Shown one piece after another: positions 7,179 through 13,152 of a stretch of 13,152 nt of DNA. The position numbers were made by a program, and so were the translations under genes. The stretch lies in contig MU864136.1 in assembly GCA_033296885.1 (NCBI GenBank), positions 1-13,152 on the forward strand, in the 5' to 3' direction. Under the pieces are notes generated by a model. That model was given only the letters and a program-made list of their open reading frames with translations. It had not been told where the DNA came from and did not search any database. This DNA comes from Triangularia verruculosa (lineage: Eukaryota; Ascomycota; Sordariomycetes; Sordariales; Podosporaceae). Position 1 is the first letter of the stretch. Each line of letters opens with the position of its first letter.

Positions 7179-9765
7179 ATGGAAAGCCCCGAGTTTGCGG
7201 CTGGCATGCGGAGCCATGGCGCGAACGGCGCTGGTCCTCACAAGCGGAAACGGAGCATCATCGACAGCAGCCCGGCTAGTCTGCTGGATCATGACCACGA
7301 CGACCAGGAAGACGAACACGGGCATGCTGCCGAGCGTGGTGATGCCTCCCCCGAGGCCAAGGGCCGCCGCCTCCCCGGTGTCAAGCGTGCCTGTAATGAG
7401 TGCCGTCAGCAGAAGGTAAGAAAGCATCTCGCTTACTCCCATCTTCGGCGTGTTCGAGTCATCACCCCATCCACATTCAACCGCCAACCCGGGGCCGGTG
7501 CCGAGTCTGGTCCGAGTCCACTTGTTTACATGCCCCTAACTTATACTTTGGCTGTCGGCCGGTTCTCTCCGTTCTCCGGCCCGGTCTCCGGAGTGCAACC
7601 CCCCGTTATCTGTTTGATGTTTGGTGTCTCGCAGGAGCCCGTTTGTTCTCAACTAACCTCTGTTTGCGTATTCTCCCCACCCAGCTGCGCTGCGATGTCG
7701 TTCAGGATCCTTTTCAGGGCTGCTCCAGGTGCAACCGCCTTAAACTGGAGTGCAAGATCGAGTCCAACTTCAAGCGCATTGGCAAAAGGTCAAAGCATGC
7801 CGAGATGGAGAAGGAGATAGACAAACTGCGTCGTGCCGTGCAGGCGGCGAAAGCCCAGGGCTTTACGGTCGAGGACGATGATGAGACTATCCACTCGCAG
7901 CTGCAGTCCCCCGTTGTTGCCAGCCAGTACACGCATACCCGCAACCCGTCCTTGATGGGCTCTGATGAAGCAGTGTCTTCCCTACTGCACCTCAAAAGGG
8001 GTGGCTCGTATACGATACCTCGTATTGCTCGCGAGCTCGACGACTTCCGAATCACAGAGGAGCATGAAAATCTTCTATTCAACCAATTCTTCAGCTACTA
8101 TCATCCATTCCTACCATTCCTGAACCCCAACCAAACGCCAGATCAATACTATCAGCAACATCCGTTACTATATTGGTCCATCGTCGCCGTTGCGAGCAGG
8201 AGGTTTCTGCCTGACCCCACCATCCTCACAAAACTCTCGGGTCCCCTAACGAGATATCTTTGGACGACAATCGGGGAGGTACCACAAAGCTATTATGTCG
8301 TCAAGGCGTTATGTCTGCTCTGTACTTGGCCGCTGCCTACCAGCACGACATCATCCGATCCTACACATATTCTTTGCGGGGTGCTGATGAAGATTGCTAC
8401 CGGTATCGGCCTGCACCGGCCCAACCACATCAACGACTTTTCTCGAGTCGCCATCGAGCTCAACAACGATGGCCTGCATGACCGTATCAAGACTTGGGCA
8501 GTGTGCAACATTGTAGCACAGACGATTGGCACGGGATATGGTCAGCCGGCTTCGACGCTGTATGACTGGACGCTGGCTGTTCGGGGTGGCGAATCAGGGC
8601 TCTTCTCTTTGGGGCCCGAGCTGGAGGCCAGGCTACAAATCGAACGCTTTTGTGACAAGGTGTCCAAAGAGATGTATAGCAATGCCAGCGACCCCAGAGG
8701 TGTCGCAGGCGACGAGCACCGTGCCATGCTGATGCGCGTGTATCGTCGCGAGTTCAACGAACTCCAAGCTTCCATTCTGTCACAAAACCTCTCACCCGTC
8801 ATTAATATTCACCTCAGAGCGGCAGGCCTTCATCTGCGCTTGGCCGGCTTTTTTGACTCTAGTAAAACGCCGGCCTACCTAGACGATCTGATGGCTCTCT
8901 GGCGGGCCACTACCAGCTATCTTGACTACATTATGGATGGCGACCCACAATGTCCCCAAGAGTATCAGTACCAAGTCCGCGACCAATACTTCCTTCAGTA
9001 TGCCACCAACTATATACAGCAAATGTTGGTTGCGGCCGGGTTTGCTTTGCTCAAACTCATGCGCTCCTTTTTCGCCAAGCAAATCGACTTTGAGCGAGGC
9101 CGGAATCTCTTCCACGGGGCCATCCGAGCCATCAGGACCACCAGCGTGGTTCAGAATGATTTGAACTGGCGGTTGGCCGAATTGATGGTGCAGATTTGGA
9201 ACGGTGCTCGTATTGACGCCATCAGCCCCTCATTCCAGGCCAACGACAATCCAGAAATCGACGACAGCTTGCAGCTAAAGGTCCGATGCCGTCATAGTAT
9301 GAGCTTGGTATTCGACTCCATTTGGCACTGGCGAGAGGAATACCAAGCGAGAGGTCGAGGCACGCTTGATGGTAAGTTACTGTTTTCTCTTGTCTCTTGT
9401 CTTTGTCTGTCCTTGCTCATTTTCCCTCCCCTACCGTAACGCTCCAAGCTAAGATATCCTTGGTAGCTCTGAAGCAACCTACAAATCCTGATTCAGCTAA
9501 TGAATCATCAGCCTCTTCGACTCATCTCGACACCACTTTAGCTCCTCCACCGCACAGCATCCCCGCCAACCTGGGGATCACCACCTCGAACGGCGCCCTT
9601 ACACCAAGCGCAGGCGGTTCTGCCCTTGGCGGCGGCGGTACTCTTCTCGACGGTCTAAACTACGGCGGCAACACCACCTACGATGTCTGGGATCCTCAGC
9701 ATTGGATGCTGGACGGCTTGATCGACTTCAACTACACTTTTGTTCCTACCATTGATGCTAATTAG
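7179..9765 (+). CDS. Zn(II)2Cys6 transcription factor with fungal middle homology region
   Basis: Three exons (7179-7415, 7685-9371, 9467-9765) encode 740 aa. The ATG is in an excellent context (CACCATGG). A basic KRKR (22-25) is a candidate nuclear signal, followed by an acidic, His-rich stretch. The zinc cluster is complete: Cys72, 75, 82, 92, 95 and 102, spaced C-x2-C-x6-C-x9-C-x2-C-x6-C, with a basic linker and a short predicted coiled coil (about 116-135) for dimerisation. The middle homology region runs from about 200 to 570 and includes LLYWSIVAVASRR (240-252) and GIGLHRP (319-325). The tail is Ser/Pro/Gly-rich and ends in an aromatic-acidic segment (WDPQHWMLDGLIDFNYTF), a plausible activation motif. 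The zinc-cluster spacing and linker recall the Leu3/War1-like set, but the ortholog and targets are unknown. It should act in the nucleus on CGG-type half-sites. No neighbour points to a pathway. Confidence 0.93.
7416..7684 (+). other. Intron 1 of the Zn2Cys6 gene (269 bp), inside the zinc cluster
   Basis: The donor GTAAGA follows codon 79 (phase 0) and the acceptor is CCCACCCAG ending at 7684. Splicing joins RQQK to LRC and so restores the second half of the Cys6 motif, which proves the junction at family level. The intron is long for this type of genome and is open in two frames. Retention would give a 213-aa protein with only the first two zinc ligands. Confidence 0.93.
9372..9466 (+). other. 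Intron 2 of the Zn2Cys6 gene (95 bp, phase 1)
   Basis: The donor is GTAAGT (9372-9377), branch-point candidates are GCTAAG (9448-9453) and GTAAC (9436-9440), and the acceptor AG is at 9465-9466. Joining gives RGTLD-A-LKQPTN and opens the C-terminal exon to its stop at 9763-9765. Without splicing the frame stops at 9437-9439, losing the aromatic-acidic tail. Confidence 0.85.
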
Positions 9766-11189
9766 TGTGCCGCACACGGGAAGACCGACACGCCGTCAGT
9801 TGTTGTAAGAATTACCTAGTCTGCAGACGCGAGCGTAATATTGTTGGTATGCCATCACTTTTGTCATTCTTATGGGCAGATTGTTTGTTTGAACGAAGTA
9901 TATGTCTTTTTTTCTAGGAAGCCTTTGAGTTTCTGCGGTTATTGCTTTTTTATGAAATACCCCACCAATATATTTCGGCGCACATAGTAATGAAATGGGT
10001 AATTTTCGGGTTGGGTTCTGGTTGGATGGTCAGGCAGGTAATATCATAACATTGGGTACCTGATTATGGCCGGAAAAGAAAAGCATGAGTGAAGGTTTGG
10101 ATTAGCGGAAAGTGAGTAAGGTAACCGGCGGAGAAGCTGTTTAAAGGCAGAAGGATTGGCAAGAAATCCAGCCATGTCATGGCAAGTTGCACCGCCGGAA
10201 CAAGAAAAGAATGATGCAAAGCCTACTTCTGAGCAAGTCTATTAATGTTACGTGAAAATGTTTGTAATATGATTATTTCAAGAGAGCTTCCGGCATTTTC
10301 ATCGTTAGATGGGTGTTTTTTGTCGCATCTTCCACATATTGACTTCGATCGCATACAAATAGTACAAATATATTAAGGCTCTTGGTGTATCACAACACGG
10401 ACACTCCGCCCCAAGACTCTACTCTTGGATCAGACATGGATTGGCAGTGAGCCCCTTAGCCCCTTGCCTTCCCCATGTCTTCGGGGGGGCCAAAGGATTG
10501 GTGGAGGTGGCTTGGTCGCACTTGCCCGACACAAGAACTCAGAATGCCACCCACAAACTCAATTTGGTCGGCTGCTTCGTCTTTCATCATTATCATTACC
10601 TATCCTTGCCACCCGTCTGGGCCTCCGTCTGCCTACCTTGCAGCCTGGTATTGCTCTCCCGTCATCGGTCAATGCTATCTTCACCACTCTCGTTTTCTAG
10701 CCGTCCCGTCTTTCCGTCGCAATACATCAGTCAGCCAGTGTAATAGTTCTTACAAGTCCGCAAATGTTGAATTTCTGCGCAACTGTTTGGACCATCAGGT
10801 ACCGTCATGTATGGGCGAGGTCTACGGCGCAGCTCCGGGCGCCAAGTTGCCTATCATCAGTCCGTCACGGGAGGATGTTCTTGTCCTGGAGTGCCATGAG
10901 TCCCCAGCCACTTCGCGGTAATTACCAGGTCGAAAAATCCGCCTCATGATACAGGCCACCACGGCAGGCCGCGCACGCAAAATCCTCTTACCTGCGAGAC
11001 AAGACATCCCAAGAACCATGGACAAGCGGAGAAGGCCGCCAACAATCGCCTTGTCTCTCTCTCTTCCCATGTCGAGATACCAGGAATAGCGCCGCCGCAT
11101 GCCACCTCTCGCTTGGCCGCCACCTCCTCTTCCTAGACCTAGAGATGGAAGTTCTGGTAGATCACATTAGAGCCGACAGGGTTATCAGC

Positions 11190-11201
11190 CACCGGCCGGT
11201 G
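11190..11201. repeat. Perfect 12-bp palindrome CACCGGCCGGTG
   Basis: This GC-rich dyad contains everted CCG/CGG triplets, the half-site type read by Zn2Cys6 dimers, and is followed by a GCCGGCGGCGGCG run. It lies 1.4 kb beyond the end of the Zn2Cys6 gene. A regulatory role is only a possibility. Confidence 0.35.
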
Positions 11202-11862
11202 AAGGCCGGCGGCGGCGACGACTAACAAGAGACGGGATCGCACATGGCGTACAGGGGTTGGTTGCCACGGGTTTGGCATCACCGACAAGCTTGTTTAGCA
11301 ATCCTTTCTTCTTGCTTGTCTTAGGCCATCCTCTCCACCGCAAGCCAACTCGCCCGGTTTCATTGTAGGTACACCCCTCTTATTCGACGAGGCTTCCATG
11401 TAAAGATCTTGTTACGCGCCGTTCTTTAGGTCTTAATTCGCGATATGTACGGTTCTAAGCCACAACTCTTGTCGTGTTCCTGACCCCCGAATCTGAGTCT
11501 CGGATACTATCGACTTCCTACTTGCCCTATAGATAGGTACATAGGTCAGGTAGGCAGTCCAGTCAAAGAAATTCGGCATCTCTATTATCGCCAAGGCAAG
11601 GCGTTGAACGACAGTTTTGAATGACCCCAGTGTCAGCCTACATATCACGATCGAAGCTTTAAGGCGCACTCTCTTTTCTCCCGTTACAGAATGTGAGATA
11701 TGACTGGTCCATCTGCTTTCGGGATTAAGGAAATGTCAGCACTACGGGCGGGGCCTCGACAAACTTAAAAGAAAGAACGGCAATGACCGTTACGGCGGTT
11801 ATCGAGTGTGGTATGGCCACGGTGAGCTAGAGCTGCAACTGAATTAGTGGTTATGCGGGTGA

Positions 11863-11874
11863 GGGGGGGGGGGG
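11863..11874 (+). repeat. G12 homopolymer
   Basis: Twelve consecutive G residues occur on the plus strand in otherwise ordinary intergenic DNA. The tract has G-quadruplex potential and is a likely length-polymorphic site. Confidence 0.8.
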
Positions 11875-13029
11875 ACGTAATGTGTGTATGTACTACGCCA
11901 CACCCTCGCGTCAAGAAACTCATCATCTTTGCTGCTATCTCTGCGCCGCTTCTAGAATATGTGTGTCTCTCCCCCCATGTCTCGAGGTTTCAGAGCGGAG
12001 ACTAAACCGTTTTCCGCCACCCGGCGGTAAAAGCAATGCAAGGTGGGGTGGTTCAATCGTTCTTTCTCAAACTACTGCAGAGGCAACGGTAACACCTTAC
12101 GGAAATGTCGAAATGTGACGGAAAGGTTTCTTGGGGGGATGCGGGCCTTTCTTGGGTTCCATCTTGCAACTGTTGTTGGTACAATACCATGGGTATACGT
12201 GTACACTCTTACCTTGCCTTCAACATGCTTGTTTTCTCTTTGCTTGCTGTACGCCATCGTGTCCTGGGGGATGGCTGAAAAGGGAAAGTAAACATATGCA
12301 GATGGATAGAAGACACACGAAGCAGCGAATGATTGGGCGAGGAAGGGAGTTATCCAGGCACCCCTTGACGGGAAGAGAGGGCGTCATCATAATAGACTAT
12401 CGTTGACACCATTGAATGGGGACTTTTCCAAGTCGAAAAGGGATGTATTCTTCGAGATGTGGCCCTCCAATTCATGAGTTTATGCCTTCACCGTGTTGGG
12501 TCCAACCTCACCAAGGGGGTTATCATGTATGACTTGGGTGTTGGCGTGTAAAGTCGGTAGGTATGTACAGTTCTACTGTCTGTCATTGTTTGTACGTATG
12601 CCCGTGTGTCTTTGACATCGATGCCGGTAAGCAACCAGTGTTGAGGTTACGATGGACCGACGGTTCGTTCATCATCGTCGGACAGTTTTATTGACCGGCC
12701 ACTCGCGTGGATGTCGATGTGCCGATACATACCATCACCGGACATCCTCAACACACCTATCCACCACTCACACCATCTGCAAATAGGGACGGAGCGCCAC
12801 AGAACTAGCCGAGCCTGACGTTGACCCCCTAGGGCTGAAACATGCCCATCCATTCACACACTTTGATATGGACTCGAACAAACAAAAGGAAGAGCGGCCG
12901 CTGCAGAGAACCCTCACATTGATCCCCGGTAAATATTTGTTCGAAGAATATGTCGAGATTCGTCTTAGAGCGTACATACATACCGTGGCACACCTAGAGC
13001 ACAAAAATAGCGGTTCAATACATGAGTTT

Positions 13030-13051
13030 GGGGGGGGGGGGGGGGGGGGGG
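13030..13051 (+). repeat. G22 homopolymer
   Basis: Twenty-two uninterrupted G residues mark the junction between GC-balanced intergenic DNA on the left and AT-rich, repeat-like DNA on the right. The length as read may not be exact, because such runs are prone to sequencing and replication slippage. Confidence 0.8.
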
Positions 13052-13152
13052 CGCATTTACCAATTTTAAAGGGTCCTATGATGTTAAAAATGTGTGGGCT
13101 TTTTAAAGTTTTTACTATATACAAAGCTATACTTTAAAGCAGCCAAAAAGGT
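13052..13152. repeat. AT-rich RIP-like repeat edge
   Basis: Composition shifts to TTTAAAG, CTATA and TATAC-type words. A near inverted repeat is present: GCTTTTTAAAG (13098-13108) against CTTTAAAGC (13132-13140). This vocabulary is typical of RIP-mutated repeats in Sordariomycetes, and the block continues beyond the window. No coding capacity can be seen. Confidence 0.45.

Larger units (their letters stand above)
9766..13029. other. Gene-free stretch downstream of the Zn2Cys6 gene
   Basis: Over 3.2 kb I recognise no protein family on either strand. About 9766-9960 is probably the 3' UTR of the transcription factor; no AATAAA is visible there. From about 10560 to 11120 the plus strand has long pyrimidine-rich runs of the kind that precede fungal transcription starts, but no convincing coding frame follows. 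Open frames at 10425-10921 overlap in all three plus frames, which is typical of stop-poor non-coding DNA. Other items are a palindrome at 11190-11201, a TAGGT-rich patch at 11526-11556 and a G12 run at 11863-11874. Confidence 0.5.

Noticed and set aside
1760..9765. Biosynthetic gene cluster (oxidoreductase plus Zn2Cys6 regulator)
   Set aside because: There is no backbone synthase, transporter or tailoring set, and over 4 kb separates the SDR from the regulator.
10425..10921. Overlapping open frames of 91-148 aa in all plus frames
   Set aside because: All three frames are open because the DNA is stop-poor and pyrimidine-rich. The predicted proteins are Trp/Cys/Pro-rich without domain pattern.
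12894..12906. Overlapping NotI and PstI sites, possible vector polylinker
   Set aside because: No vector backbone or adapter sequence adjoins them, and another NotI site occurs at 5515-5522 in ordinary DNA.
12868..13137. Open frame with a poly-glycine run
   Set aside because: The glycines come only from the G22 tract and the rest is AT-rich repeat DNA.
1..13152. tRNA genes
   Set aside because: I looked for GGTTCRANNC-type T-loops with pairing arms on both strands. Partial hits such as those near 843 and 12051 lack a matching acceptor stem or anticodon arm.

Overview
This window looks like nuclear DNA from a filamentous ascomycete (Pezizomycotina, probably Sordariomycetes; that rank is inference). 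The grounds are intron-bearing protein genes with GTRAGT-type donors and CTAAC-type branch points, a Zn(II)2Cys6 regulator with a fungal middle homology region, and gene-dense DNA bounded by very AT-rich patches of the kind left by repeat-induced point mutation (RIP). No tRNA, rRNA, CRISPR array or intact transposon was found.

Layout. Positions 1-284 are a degenerate repeat edge with an AT island of about 5% GC and palindromes. 285-1605 is non-coding upstream DNA. 1760-2810 (+) is a two-exon short-chain dehydrogenase/reductase with a mitochondrial presequence. Converging on it from the minus strand, 2977-3721 is a small two-exon protein with a predicted N-myristoylation signal, a low-complexity linker and a C-terminal helix-turn-helix-like segment. 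3722-7178 has no recognisable gene, and its right part is the upstream region of the next gene. 7179-9765 (+) is a three-exon Zn2Cys6 transcription factor of 740 aa. 9766-13029 has no convincing gene. 13030-13152 begins with an uninterrupted G22 tract and continues into AT-rich, RIP-like repeat DNA.

How the genes relate. The three genes show no cluster logic: a metabolic oxidoreductase, a small protein of unknown role and a transcription factor isolated by more than 3 kb of gene-free DNA on each side. The SDR and the helix-turn-helix gene are tail to tail with 166 bp between stop codons, so their 3' UTRs may overlap. Nothing shows that the regulator controls either neighbour. I did not find a clearly new biological system. 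The points most worth checking are the two possible gene models of the minus-strand gene, the strand-skew switch inside the SDR gene, the zinc-cluster intron that is open in two frames, and the composition boundaries at both ends.
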